Origin: Numida meleagris
Taxonomy: Eukaryota > Chordata > Aves > Galliformes > Numididae
NCBI RefSeq assembly: GCF_002078875.1
Contig: NC_034409.1
Location: forward strand, 63,171,800 to 63,235,799
Reading direction: 5' to 3'
DNA length: 64,000 nucleotides
The notes under the pieces are model-generated. The model worked only from the letters and a program-made list of their open reading frames with translations, was not told the DNA's origin and did not search any database. Numbering within the stretch: position 1 is the stretch's first letter; each line of letters starts with the position of its first letter. The translations under genes were made by a program, and so were the position numbers. Shown piece by piece: positions 12,142 through 24,500 of this stretch.

Positions 12142-15100
12142 TTTCAATGTGCTTCCTTGGGTGGTGCATTCTTAAGGTATGTGAATTCCTTAAAAATCTG
12201 ATCCAAAGAGAGAGGAGACATGGTTTCCAGCCTCCAGAGTTTTTCTGTCAGCTTGGCAACTGGAGTTGTGTTTGTAGACACATCTGAGTATGAAGACTGT
12301 GGTGCTGAAACAAGCACTTCAGTTGTTCAAAACTGAGACTTGCTCTTCAGTGTGTTTCTGACCTGGTGTCTTATTTTGATGCTTAAGTTACATCTGAAAA
12401 TATACTGTCCTTCAGTGATCAATTCATCTGCTCCATCTGTCAATGCTGAAATCCTACAGCACTTGCACTGAACTTGTCAAAGTGTTTGAAGAATTCTGTC
12501 AAGAATAAAAAGCAAAACCTGGTAGCAACTTCCACACTTAACCTTCTCTTCCAAATTGCAATTCTGGCCAAATGGAAGCATGATCTCTAGGGGACATGGA
12601 AAATACCACCAAAAAATGCCAGTAGTTGCCTTTAGAAAAATCATTGAAGAAGATGGTGTGGACCATTACAATCATTAGGAAAGGCAAAAACGAGTATTAT
12701 CTCAATACAGTACTAGAAACTGGGCATATCTCTGTATCTAGGTATGAAATACATTAGTATAGTTTGGTATCCATGTGGTGGATCTGTAACTCTTAATTTT
12801 TGCATACTGGCAAATCTGACTTTGGAAGACAAACAGACATGCTTCTTTAAATTACTTTCAGAAAGAAGTGATACCATATAAGGTTAAGGTTCAAACACAC
12901 TGGCTAGTGATGGCTGGTTTTTATCTTTTTCATCTTCCTTGGAAATGTACCTTATGTTAAGATATTTGCCATTAGGAAACATTGTGTAAGAAAGGTTTTC
13001 TCTAGCCTTTCTCTTGAATATTCAGGACTGAAAGCACTTCTGTATAGCCTCCAAGCATTATTTTTTTCTGTGGCTTTGTTGTGGTGAGTTACACCAAGAT
13101 GAGTGTGAGGTCTTCTTTCTCTTATCCATTCTCTCTGATGGGAAATGGATATACAGCATCAAAACTGGCCTGAGCTTTCCCATAGGTGTGAGAACTTCAG
13201 GCAACTTCTATGCATAGCTGGGGCATTTTTTTGGTATGATGAGAATCTGGTAGTTTTTGTGTAGCACTGCATTTTTGAAAAAGCATTAATGCCAATGGTT
13301 TGGAGTTTTGCTTGGTTTAATGCCAGGGAATCAAGCCTGGGGAGTGTCTTTCTTCCTGATGCAGTTCACAAACCCATGAAAATCCAGTGGCTGCCCGTCA
13401 GTGGCTGCTGAGCCCAGTTTGTGCGTGTCATTTTCTACAAGTCTTATCACTTGGAAGAAATTTGTAGCTAAGAGGCAGCTGAAACAAAACCATAGCATCA
13501 TTTTGACGTAGAAAGTCATGCCGCGTTTAAGGGTGAATCAAAACAAGTAAACCTGCTGTGACTCATCCAAAATTTTGGATGAAGAACATTTTTTATTTTC
13601 CAGGAATTACACCACCTAAGAATTGTAAAACTGACACACTGAGTAGTGGAAGAGAAATCTGCTTCTAATAAACTGTGCCTTGCCAGACAGAGGTTTGAAA
13701 ACAGAAGAAAAAAACAAACTGAACAAGCTCAAGGATCGTACATAGGGGCAGACTCACTGCTGCACTCGGAGTGAAGGGAGTGGAGTTGATTATCTGCATC
13801 TTCCCAGTAGGTAGGGAGCAGATATAGCTCGCTGGAGAGGATGTGGCAGGAGCTTGCTGTGCTTTGGCTCTGTTAGCTGGCAAGCAGTACATCAGAAACT
13901 AGTGCCAAGCACAGCTTAGGCACAGCAGAAGCTGTATCTTACTGTCTTCTGTGCAATATTAACCTTCTAAGGCAGGAAATGCATGCACTGAGGGAAGGAT
14001 AGGCTGGGAGCTGGGATTCCTCACTCTTCATTGACAACTGCTCTTTCTCAGCTCAGTCACAATAAGCACTTCTGCCACTTTAAAACTGCACTACAAATAC
14101 TGCTGCTTTGAAATTCCCAGGGATGTTGTTTGCTAGAAGTACTTAGATGGGTCCCCTACATAAAACTTTATCTCAGATAACCTGGAGCCAATTGTTCGGA
14201 ACCCAGATAATCGTACTACTGAACCGTGTTAGGAAACAAAACTCCCAAAGCAGTATTTCTCTCTTCTCAGGATGTTGTGAGATTTTCCTTGTATGCATTT
14301 TGATGGTGTTTTTGGATCACAGGAGGAAAGAGGCTCGGTCCAATAATTCTAGATCATTGGGAAGCAGAAAGTATCTGAAGCCTCAAGAGAACATCTTGTC
14401 TAAAGAAAATGTTGTAGTCTCAGGTGCTGTGCAGGGTAGCCTCGGGAGTGCCCCAGCGCTGCTGGATGTTTATCTGAACTGAGCTTGAACTCCCAGAGTC
14501 TGGAAGCTCCCCTATGTCTATTTTCCAAGAAGAGCCTGATCTTTGCAGCTCTTTCTCACACGAACGCTGTGGGTTTGGGGCTGTTAAGGGCCTGAATCTC
14601 CCTATCAGAGGAGTCCCTTTACACAGCTCAGGCATTCTGCTTTGAGGATCTTAACATGGGAGTAGATGACATTTAATAGCTTAAATGAGAAACAGGTCCC
14701 TTTAAAAGAAAAAAAGAAAGAAGAAGAAAAAGAAAAATAAAGAAGTAAAATTGTCCTTTCCTGAATTGTTGAGTGCTGACCGTGAAAAAGCCCTTAAAGT
14801 CTCTGCAGGCAAACTGAAATATTTTTAGGACAACAGATACCACAAATGCAAGAGATAACCTGAGGCAAGGTATTTTTTAAAAAGAGATTTTTTTCCCCAC
14901 TTTTTTCCACTTCACTTGGTACCCACATGTCTGTCTGAAGCTCTATTTATTTGTCACAGATCTGCAGAACCGCTGGTGTAATTTTCTAACTGTTCTTCAG
15001 GAATTTTGACTTACCAATTTAATTTTAAACTTTTTTTGTATATGCTCATTATGTAAAACATTAAAGATTCCATTTATATTTTGAGAACTGGGTTTTTTTA

Positions 15101-15891
15101 TGAGGGGCGATGTTTAAATAAGCTTTGAGAAAGGGGAAGGCGAGAAAAGCTGTCATCCATCAACTGGTATTAAGTCTAACTTTGAAAGTTTGATACAAAC
15201 TGAATCTGACTGTTAGCACAGACATGATACAAATTAGCTGTGACTTTATGATACCAGCTGTTTCTCTGTCAGGGTAAAAGGGCACATAACTAGAACAGCA
15301 TCTTTTGTTGAAAGCAGTGTTTCCCTTTGTTAAATGTGGGAGCCTCAGGCAAAAAATTGTAGTCCTTAGTTATGTGACATGTGCAGTCTGCAACATGTTC
15401 ATGGAGCTCGGGGGGCTCTTTGCTGATGTTTTTCAAAGGCAGGGTTATCATAAGCGTTCTATTTTTGCTAGCTTTATCACCAAGAGACAAATCTCTGTCA
15501 AGCTTTCTCCTTGTGTTAAAATGGAAGATAATCTAAATGCTATTTTCTTTCCAAGCACAAAGAAAACACCGAATGGCAAAACCAAAGAAAAGTCTGAAAA
15601 AAAGAAATCACAAATTTCAAAGTCATATTTACTTTCATTAATTATTTTCTATTCTTCGATTCCCACCAGTTATTTTTAACTTACCAGAATTTTCAGGATT
15701 TTTTTCATTTCAAACTAAGCCTACATGCAGAATTCTTTAACAAGCTAACAACCAACAGCTGATTATTTGATAGCACAGACACCAGAGCCAGCTGTGCGCA
15801 GACACATCCTGGGTCTAAACTTATTTCTGGTGCTTAGTGGCTGCATGTAGCCTTCCTAGAATGTCCAGAGCCCAACCAGGGTGGGTGCTGC
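12142..15891. other. Non-coding, simple purine stretch only
   Basis: Apart from the A/G stretch at 14.7 kb nothing was identified. The frame at 14147-14482 (111 codons) has no recognisable domain. Confidence 0.5.
14704..14747 (+). repeat. A/G low-complexity stretch
   Basis: A run of irregular AAAG, AAG and AAAAAG units covers about 40 bases with only a single T before the end. It is a simple purine repeat. Confidence 0.8.
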
Positions 15892-15960
15892 GAGCCCGGA
15901 GGGTGGGAACGTGGAGCTGGGAGCCCAGAGGGTGGGAATGCGGAGCTGGGGAGCTCAGTG
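15892..15960. repeat. 29-bp minisatellite, two copies plus partial
   Basis: GAGCCCGGAGGGTGGGAACG and nine more bases at 15892-15920 are followed immediately by GAGCCCAGAGGGTGGGAATG and nine more at 15921-15949, with a few mismatches. A degenerate GGGAGCTCAG starts a third copy, and a related AGAGCCCAACCAGGGTGGG lies just before. It is GC-rich in an AT-rich region. Confidence 0.85.
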
Positions 15961-18200
15961 TGGAAGCAGCTGGGGCTTCCCTTGTTACCAACACTCATAA
16001 AGTCCATTCATAAACCAAAACAGCTCTGAGCAAAGGCGCTCGTGTGATTTCACATCACCGTACATCTGTGTTCCTGCTGCGTATCTCTGTATGACCTTAA
16101 TATATCCTCTGAATACTTCAGGCAACATAAAATTGGCTGTAGTGTGTAACTAAACTGAAATTCTGTGATTTATTAAGCAGCCAAATTAATCTTACTTCTA
16201 CCACTTGACCAAGAGCCAGTAAATCATTCGTAGGAGTTCAAAATGTAGTATTACAGATAGCATACATGGTCCATTTGAACCAATACGGGTAATATCAAGA
16301 AGGGAGGCATAGTATCAGTATACTGCTGTCTAACTAGGAGTACTAAGAGGAAAAACATTTAGACTAGAATTAGTAGGAGAAACAAAATTTGGCAGAATAT
16401 CTTACAAACTTTCTTGGACTGATGGTTACCAATGCTGGTGTTAAACTGAAAAAGTGAAAAGATATTCTTTTCAGAGTTAATTTTTTATAGGAGACCATAC
16501 AGTAAATTTAGGCCCATGAGGAATGTGAAGGAAATTGCTCCTTCCAAATTTTAAGTGGTTCTCCTTAAAGAAAAGATGCCACTGCCAAGGTGAAAATGGA
16601 AAACTTCTCCATAGAGCATACTTTCAGGTGCATGTTAGAATGATTTGATGGTATTTTGGCTGTGGCAGAAATTATCACACAAGTTCCACACGAGCAGAGA
16701 AGCCTCTGTAACTCCTGTATGAGATGGAACAGAGGACAAATGCAAATGCTACTGAAGTAGCAGTGAAAATACAATATGTGGACATAGAATTGTAGCAGGT
16801 ATGTGAATGAAAAAGTAGAGCTAAGGATGTTGCAAAATACTTTTACCCATAAACTTACTGGAATAAACTTGAATACATTTCAAAAGGAAAGCTTAGGATG
16901 CATCACTGGTGATAAAGTGAAGCACAAAATTGAAAATACCAAGTGCTAATAAACAGGTCTTAGCCATCTCTGTTGCAAACATGCACTTTTACTACATACC
17001 ATATATTTCTGAAATTATATGAAGTATTTATTTAAAATCTGCTTTACCAAGATAGTCTATGCTACTAGAGAACATCTTGTTTTCATGAATGTGTAGAATG
17101 GTATGTCAACAAAGGTCCATCCGTGACATTCAAAGAAAGAACCCAACCATGAGAAGTTCTACATTCTGAATTGATTTTTTTATGAGCTGAGTGTGGGAGC
17201 ACAGTACTGGTTATGGAAACAATCACAATCAAAACGGACAGGAGATGCTGAAGAACATGTTTATCGCTAATGTGCTGTAACAACTCGTAGGAAAAAATAT
17301 CACATAGAAAATTTAAACCAGTAACATTGTAGCAAGAAAATGATGTGCTATCTAATGTCCGATAGCTGCAGAAGCCTTCATCGCTGTTGAATTTTATAGG
17401 TATGATGCCAGAACCATCATAGCACCTTTTACAATATCTTATCCAAAGCATCTCATACTAGCTGCAGTAAGATGCTAACTTTCAACTCTTAGGATTTAAA
17501 CTAACATTTTACTCTCTGTAAATAAATTATTTGTAATGAACTTGACTTTTTCTCTCATTTTATACTCTAAACTGTTGAGTTCTATTGTTCTTAACTTTAA
17601 TAAAATTGCCATATTGCACTACAAGATGGTCATATTCAGTAGTGAATGATGTTGACTCCTTTGAGTATTTGTGAGAGAGAAGGCCATATATTGTCCTGTG
17701 CCACCTGCTTCATGTTCTCTGAGGGGAGAGAAATTTAAAGAACTCAAGGATGACTGGGACTACAAGAGACCACTTCTCATTCATATGGCAGATGTGTTCT
17801 TCATGTATAGTTTATGATAAGGAAAGTCCCACTAAGTGCTCACAGTTTTGCAGAAGCTATAATCATGCAAAATGACTCATAATGTGTTCCATGCTGTTAT
17901 TCCTCCGGGTAGCTCACCGCTACCCTCATTTGTGTCTTAACTTGATTAACTTAGAAGGGTCAGAAATTGTTTATTTTTCATGGTTGTATAGTATCACACT
18001 CTGTGATTTGTCTCTTTGGAAGCTTCTGCAGGCAAAAAAGGTAAAATTTGGTAGGTAGAAAAAGGTAAATTTGATCCTTGAAAATTAGTAAATGCTAAGG
18101 ACTTGGTTATTCCATAGAATGGGTCTTCCATCTTCTCACTGGTGCATTAAACATTAGGTTAATCCTTATATAGCTGTGTTCATAATACAAGTCCTTCCCC
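15961..18200. other. Non-coding, nothing recognised
   Basis: AT-rich DNA. A minus-strand open frame at 17083-17451 (122 codons) has scattered cysteines, but no domain I know and no supporting exon context. Confidence 0.5.
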
Positions 18201-18433
18201 CCCCCTTCCTTTTCCTTTTCCTTTTCCTTTTCCTTTTCCTTTTCCTTTTCCTTTTCCTTTTCCTTTTCCTTTTCCTTTTCCTTTTCCTTTTCCTTTTCNT
18301 TTCCTTTTCCTTTTCCTTTTCCTTTTCCTTTTCCTTTTCCTTTTCCTTTTCCTTTTCCTTTTCCTTTTCCTTTTCCTTTTCCTTTCCCTTTCCCTTTCCC
18401 TTTCCCTTTCCCTTTCCCTTTCCCTTTCCCTTT
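18201..18433 (+). repeat. Hexanucleotide microsatellite (CCTTTT)n passing into (CCCTTT)n
   Basis: After a run of C, about 29 uninterrupted CCTTTT units fill 18208-18380, followed by a CCTTT junction and eight CCCTTT units at 18386-18433. One base at 18299 is called N; the repeat predicts C. The arrangement is two clean blocks with a single boundary, which suggests separate expansions of a parent and a point-mutated unit. The array length is probably polymorphic and may be mis-sized in an assembly. Frames across it encode phenylalanine-rich or lysine-rich low complexity. Confidence 0.97.
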
Positions 18434-18477
18434 TCTTCTTCCACCAAAACCAAAGAAAAGTCTTCCTACCCTTCTAA

Positions 18478-18516
18478 TTTAAAAATAAAATAAAATAAAA
18501 TTAAAAAAAAAAAAAA
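18478..18516 (+). repeat. A-rich (AAAAT)n and poly(A) stretch
   Basis: Several AAAAT units are followed by about 14 A. It lies 45 bp after the hexanucleotide array, so the two low-complexity blocks nearly adjoin. No retroposon body was recognised next to it. Confidence 0.8.
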
Positions 18517-21500
18517 CCTAAAAAAATCCCCCAACCAATCAAAGAAAAAAAGCTCAAAACCCCAACACATTCCCACAAAAATAAGGAAGGATAAGATGCA
18601 TATCTCAAAATATTTGAGCTTCCTATTAAAAAAGAGCTCATACTGGTGGAGGAAACTGTGCTTATAACCAATGATCTTGGACCGAGTATGGAAGCAGGCT
18701 CCAGAACGTACCATATCTAACCTTGTTTCTGCTTTAATACCTTGCTTGAGGAAACCAGCATCCCTTCAATGACTTAATTTTCAAGCAATACGAATCATAC
18801 AGCAACTGCACAAGCTCTGGTTAGAATATATTGTTCATATGTTTGTTCTTTATGCAGTGAGAAGAGAATACAGAACTGGAGGTCATTTGAGTTACAGCTA
18901 CTTTGGGGGATTTTTTTTAAGCATTCCTTCTAACAAATGTGGTTTAAATGGGTTTGTTTATATGGCGTGGAATTGGAAAGGCCCAAACTAACCAGGCTTT
19001 ACACAATGTGGCCTTCTTCCAAATTAATCTAAAATATTTTAATCCCTCTGGAGTTTCTTTATCCTCCGCATCTGTGCTGTACTGGAGACACATTTTTAAA
19101 ATTTCTTTGAGGAAAATTACCTTTATTTCCCTCCAACTGTATTCAGCAAGGTCAATGGAGCACTGTTATATGCTATTTAAACATCTGAGATTCATCATAT
19201 CTCTGCACACCCGAAAGAATCATTATAAAAGGTCTAATGAATCCCAACTGCTAGCCAAGCAAGGGAGTCCCCTTGAGGATACTGGGTATTAGAAACAAAG
19301 AATATGTACAAAATACAGTTTTTACACTTCATACAATTTAGAATTAACTGCCCCCAAAGAAGGGGGCAAGGAATCTTTGTGACCCCTGAAACAATTTCAG
19401 TAAATCAAACTGTTTGAGCCAAATTCTGAAGTCAGTATATGGGCTAGGATTGTTGCTGGTGTTGAGGGGACCGCTCGCCCTGTGGGACAAGCAAGGCCTG
19501 AGCAGGAGTCAGAAGCTCCTCACCTGTGGCGAGGGAGATGTTTGGAGTCACCAGCAACCCCAAACCTGACCATCTCATTCTCTGGCTGTGTGCCTGTACT
19601 TGGTTTTAAGGCCTTTTGTTTACTAGTTCAGTAGCAAGTTTACAGGACTGAACTCATTTCACTACCCAGAAGTGGAAATTCTGAGAGGAGTATGTGTGGT
19701 GTTTTTTTTTTTTAATTACAATTTAATAAAAAGTATTTTCCAGGCATTTCAAAAGCCAGTGTTCTTCCTTCAGCTGTCAGTAGTTCCAGTCATTCTGAAA
19801 TGCCCATAGTAGACACAACTCTGATCTTTTGAAGGTTTTCTCTGAAATGCTCTTATAGGGCGTGTTTTTAGCTGAAATATTATGTAACTTATACAGTGCA
19901 GATTATATTAGGGCAGGTTTAATACCACAGTTTATTGTAGACTCATTCTTCCCATGAATACTGCTAGGTCACGAAGTTCAGATAGTTCTAACAAAGTTCA
20001 AATAAGCATTTGAACCTCTGAAGGAAAAACGATATGCAGAAGGCCTCCGTTCTGTGAATTCACAGGGTTTTACTACAGATTTATTCTCAGCACTGAGGCC
20101 CTGTGCGGTCTGCAGAGAAACTGGATCTTCCCTGCCATCGTGTTCGAGGCTGGTGTTGGCTTTGTCCTTAACCTGAGTGTGCTCTGCTTTTCCCAACTGT
20201 AACACATGGGTAATAGCGCTGTTCTCCTGCACAAGGGACTGCAGGGTTTGGGTTGTAGAGAGACATACCCGGATAATGATAGTCTGAACAAAATCATACA
20301 TTTCGATCACTCACCTCAGGCTGTCCCTGCTTTTGAATGAAAAACTGTACCTACCCCAAACATACTTTTCACATCTTTTCATATTGTTAGAGGTATTGTG
20401 GGACCTTTGCAAGCCGTATAGTAATGGAATAAATTCCAAGTGCAGCAAGAGACCACATTGGAGGAAAAACTCTCCAAGTGCCAAGGGCATTTCTTTCACT
20501 TTTCTTACTGGGACTGGAAAATATTCCCTAAATAATACATCTGGATGTAGAGGAACGGAGAGGGAAAAGATGAAAAACAATCCTTTAAATTCAGTAGGAG
20601 CCTACTTTAATGGCTTGTTTAATCTGCCAGCTGGCGCAGTGTTGACTTCTTGCTACACATACTTTAAGGAGACCTGTGTAGTTCTTGGAACAAGGTTCAT
20701 ATTAAGTTGTAGAAACTTAAATATTAGTAAATTGGCAGGACTGCTTTTTGGTACTTAATAGAAATCAAGAAACTGCTTAGCCATCTCCAGAGATATTTGT
20801 CTCCCTTTTTAAAATGCAAATGCGGTAATGAATACATAAAGCAGGAGTATAAGATAGTGAAAGTTCAGATCTGTCTCCACAATGTGCCCTCTCTGAAGTA
20901 TGTATGCATCCTTCAGACATTGTGGTCATATGTATTCCCTATACAACACTTTGCTTTGGGCAGTTTTCCTAAGGTCCTTTGTCACACCATTTCATTTGAC
21001 AGAAATACATTATGAGATTGTGCAAAGGAGTCTTGGCCAGGAGAACTGGTGCCATCTTTGCGTGGATTTTCATTTTCAGTGTCTTCCAAGTGATAGCGTT
21101 TAACAGCTTTACGGTCTATTGCTCATGCATTTTATGGGCCTATAAATGTTCATGTATTTTTTTTTAACCTTGCTTTGTGTGAAGGTATATGGGTGCAAAA
21201 ATGAAGTGCAGCTACATAGCTAGTATTTGTACTCTCTGTTCCTAAAAAGTTGGAACACATCAAGAAGCACATCTTGTGTTTTCAATTGCTTACAGCGTTG
21301 GAAAAGTAAGGGAGAAATGATTTAACTGTAGACCAACCTGTCTTTTACGTATAGTGAATCCTTTAGTAACATCCAAAGTGACACTTCTCAGTATTCACAA
21401 GTTGTGAAGGTTTGATTTGGCCCACATAAGCATTGAATAATCTGGCTAATTTGCTCATGTCATTTATAAATTTATAAATTTTAGATCTATGTTTTAATTT

Positions 21501-24500
21501 CCTTGTTCACCTTAAGGGTGCAAGTTTTTTTTTTAGGATTTTTACGAGGAGTACAAATTGTAAAAATCCTTAAAGTTTTCAAACATGATGATATGAGATT
21601 TGAGATTGATCCTTTTCTGTATTCCTTTTCCAGGGATATTCTTTTTTGTTGTTGTTCTTTTCTTTCTCTCGTCCTTGCCTTCTGTTCCATTGACTTCCTA
21701 GTGCTTCCTCCACATCTTGAATAGGGCATACGTACAGAGATTGTCTCTAGCTGTCCTGTCCTCCACCTCTGTTATGCCATCAGGTCTCATGAGTAGTGAG
21801 GAGGTCTTCATGCACACGTGCCAGTCACAAGTGCAGTTGTGTTCCTACTTGCATCATTTTGAAGATGGCATAAAATTTGAAGGTGGAGGTCAACCAATTT
21901 TTTTTCTAGCAAGCTTATAACTAAAGATGAGGTTACTGAGCTGTGAAAAGTAATGTGCGTAGTAAACACAGGCTGCTTTCCTACTTGTAGAACATTTGTG
22001 ACAGATTGGAAGTTGTCTTCCCTTCAGTTTCACCCTTGTTTCTTTGGTTTTGGCTAACACTTTGTACACATACTATCTGGCTTTGGCTCTTGGCAGTGAA
22101 AAAGGTGCTTTATGTGCCTTCAGTGCTCAGAACTGAGCCTGTGACTGAGCATGTGTGTTCTGTCTCTCATTCTTTGCTGGATGGACATAACACCGCAATG
22201 AGAGAGGCTGGAGTAGCCCCGTGGGGTTTTGAATTCCTATGGTGGAGGTCTTAAGGAAAGGTAGCAGATCATGCACGATACAGAGATCTTTTTCTTTTTT
22301 TTTTGGAGGAAAATTTTCTTTTCTGGACCACACAGACATTGTCTGAAACACTGTTTCTAAAAAAAAATTAAACAACTGTAAAATTTATTGGCTTGATATA
22401 GGGCTCAGGCATAACTTTCCTTCATCACATTCCTACAAAATAAGTGTATATGTCTGTCTGCTCTCAGCGTTAAGTGTACAAGGTACTGTCAGGCCTCACC
22501 TGTCTTGTTTAATTGACTCGGAGCCAAGTTCTATTGAAAGTATTGCCAATGCTATTTCCCTGAGAAGCAAAGCACAGTTGCATAAAGCATTAGTGATGTG
22601 TCAATGTACTGCTGTCACCATACTTGCTGGCAACAAGCATCTGTGCATGAATGTCTAGATAGCGGTCAGATTATTGTCAAGATTATTTAGCAGCTTCTCT
22701 GTACAAGTCTTATGAGGAGAACTGGAAATATTTCAATTATGTTGTGTTGGATTTTATGCTGGTTTATGCACAGCATGTGGGTGTCATCTTGCCCATCAGT
22801 TTTCTGTTGTACCAAAGTCTCACTGCTGTTGGCTCCCCTGGCTTGGTGGTGGTGTTATGTCATTGTTCCCTGGCTTTCAGCATAAAGATGGGCCTATGAT
22901 ATACATTTCAAACATGGGAAATGGTTTGATGCACTTCTATTTTGTGGTACCCTGTTTGATTTGTCCTGTCAAAATACTTTGCAGTTTTTGCTGCCCCACT
23001 TTACCTCTTTAAAGTTGGTGCTGACATCATGCCTCGGTTCTTAACTGAAATGACACAGAATTGCTGCTTATTAGAGATAAATTACTGTAGTCACTTGGCT
23101 GGAACAATCCATGTTTCATTTGTTAAGATGACTTTAAAAGCGTGAGCTGGAAAAGCCCACTAGAAAGGTCTGCACAAATTTCCATGATGTTCTGCCATGG
23201 ACTAGCTGCACTTTTGGCTGCAATGTATCTATCATGGGGGCATGTGCTGTGTCTTTGCTAAGTTAATGTATAGAAACCAGGAGGGAAGATTAATTAATTA
23301 AAGAGCAAGAGACAGAGTTGTACATACATACGTACATTCAGTATTTGTATTTCATTTTTTCCAAGGAACTGTTTGGGTTCAAAATGCCTTGTATCACTGA
23401 AGGGGCAACAAGTAAGATCAGCAAACTAAAGAAGTTTAGGGGTATTTTTTTTGTTGTTGTTGTTTAAAATTGCAGGGATGACAACAAAACCTTGGTATTG
23501 CTGCTTATTGCTGATTCAGTAAAGCAAGAAACAGTCCTCAACTCTCATTAGAGTTTACGATGCACAGCATTAGGCAGAGCTGGGTCCTAGGGCTGCAGGT
23601 TTTAACAGGAAAAGTACTTGAAAAAAGCAAAACCAAAGCCACAGTAAGCTGGCTGTATTGTATCTTCATATTATTTTCTATTACATTTTTATGACTGACT
23701 GTGTAGCTTAATGTATCATGATTTTGTATTTTAAAGTGTTCCAGAAAACATGCGGAGTTTGCAGTCTGGCTGAGTGAATGTTGCTGTTGGAGCTTTACCT
23801 TAGACTTAGTTGGATATTTTATTATTTTTAACGGCATTACTTTAGCTTTCTAATTCAGGACCTGAGAGATGCAGAGAAAAAGTATGAACAGAGTGCTGAA
23901 GTGCTCATACAACATACCTGGACATAAATAAGTTCACACAATGTATTGTTGAAATACTGCACGTGGAGATGAAGGTCAACAGGGGTGGCATGAGGGTAGG
24001 ACAAGAGAAAAGCACAAAATGAAGGAGATGGGAGTAGAGCAGGAGATGTCAGAAAGGCAGAGGCGGGTCATTCCCAGTGTTAATGGTTGCTGGCCCAGAT
24101 CAACTCCTTGCCTAGGAAGGTATAACCTATCTTCCTAGCAGAAACATGCATGGAGAGCTGCACTACTACTACTGGCTTCCATGACAGGTCCAGTGCTGCA
24201 GAAATGCTCCTGCACTTCGACAGAGCAGCATTCTCCCTGGCTGATGCCTGCCCAGCTACTAGTCCAGGCCCTCTGCATATTGCCAGTGCATTTTCAATCT
24301 TCAGTATGGCCTTGGCTACCTGAGCTGGGCCTAATCTGTTTCTTGGTGATGTTTGTCAGTTGTTTTTTGTTATTAAAAGACAAAAAAGTTCAGGCTGGAA
24401 GGTGTGGCTTCAGCACTGGTTTTTTGCTCTCAGAGATTTCAGTGGGAGATGGAGCTGGCTGACAGCCAAGGCATTGCCGTGAGTTTCATCAAGTCAGGCC

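Noticed and set aside
11793..12147. Open frames of 75-106 codons on both strands
   Set aside because: They coincide with the CR1 copy at 11846-12141.
18166..18493. Lys/Glu-rich and Phe-rich open frames
   Set aside because: They are readings of the CCTTTT/CCCTTT microsatellite, not genes.
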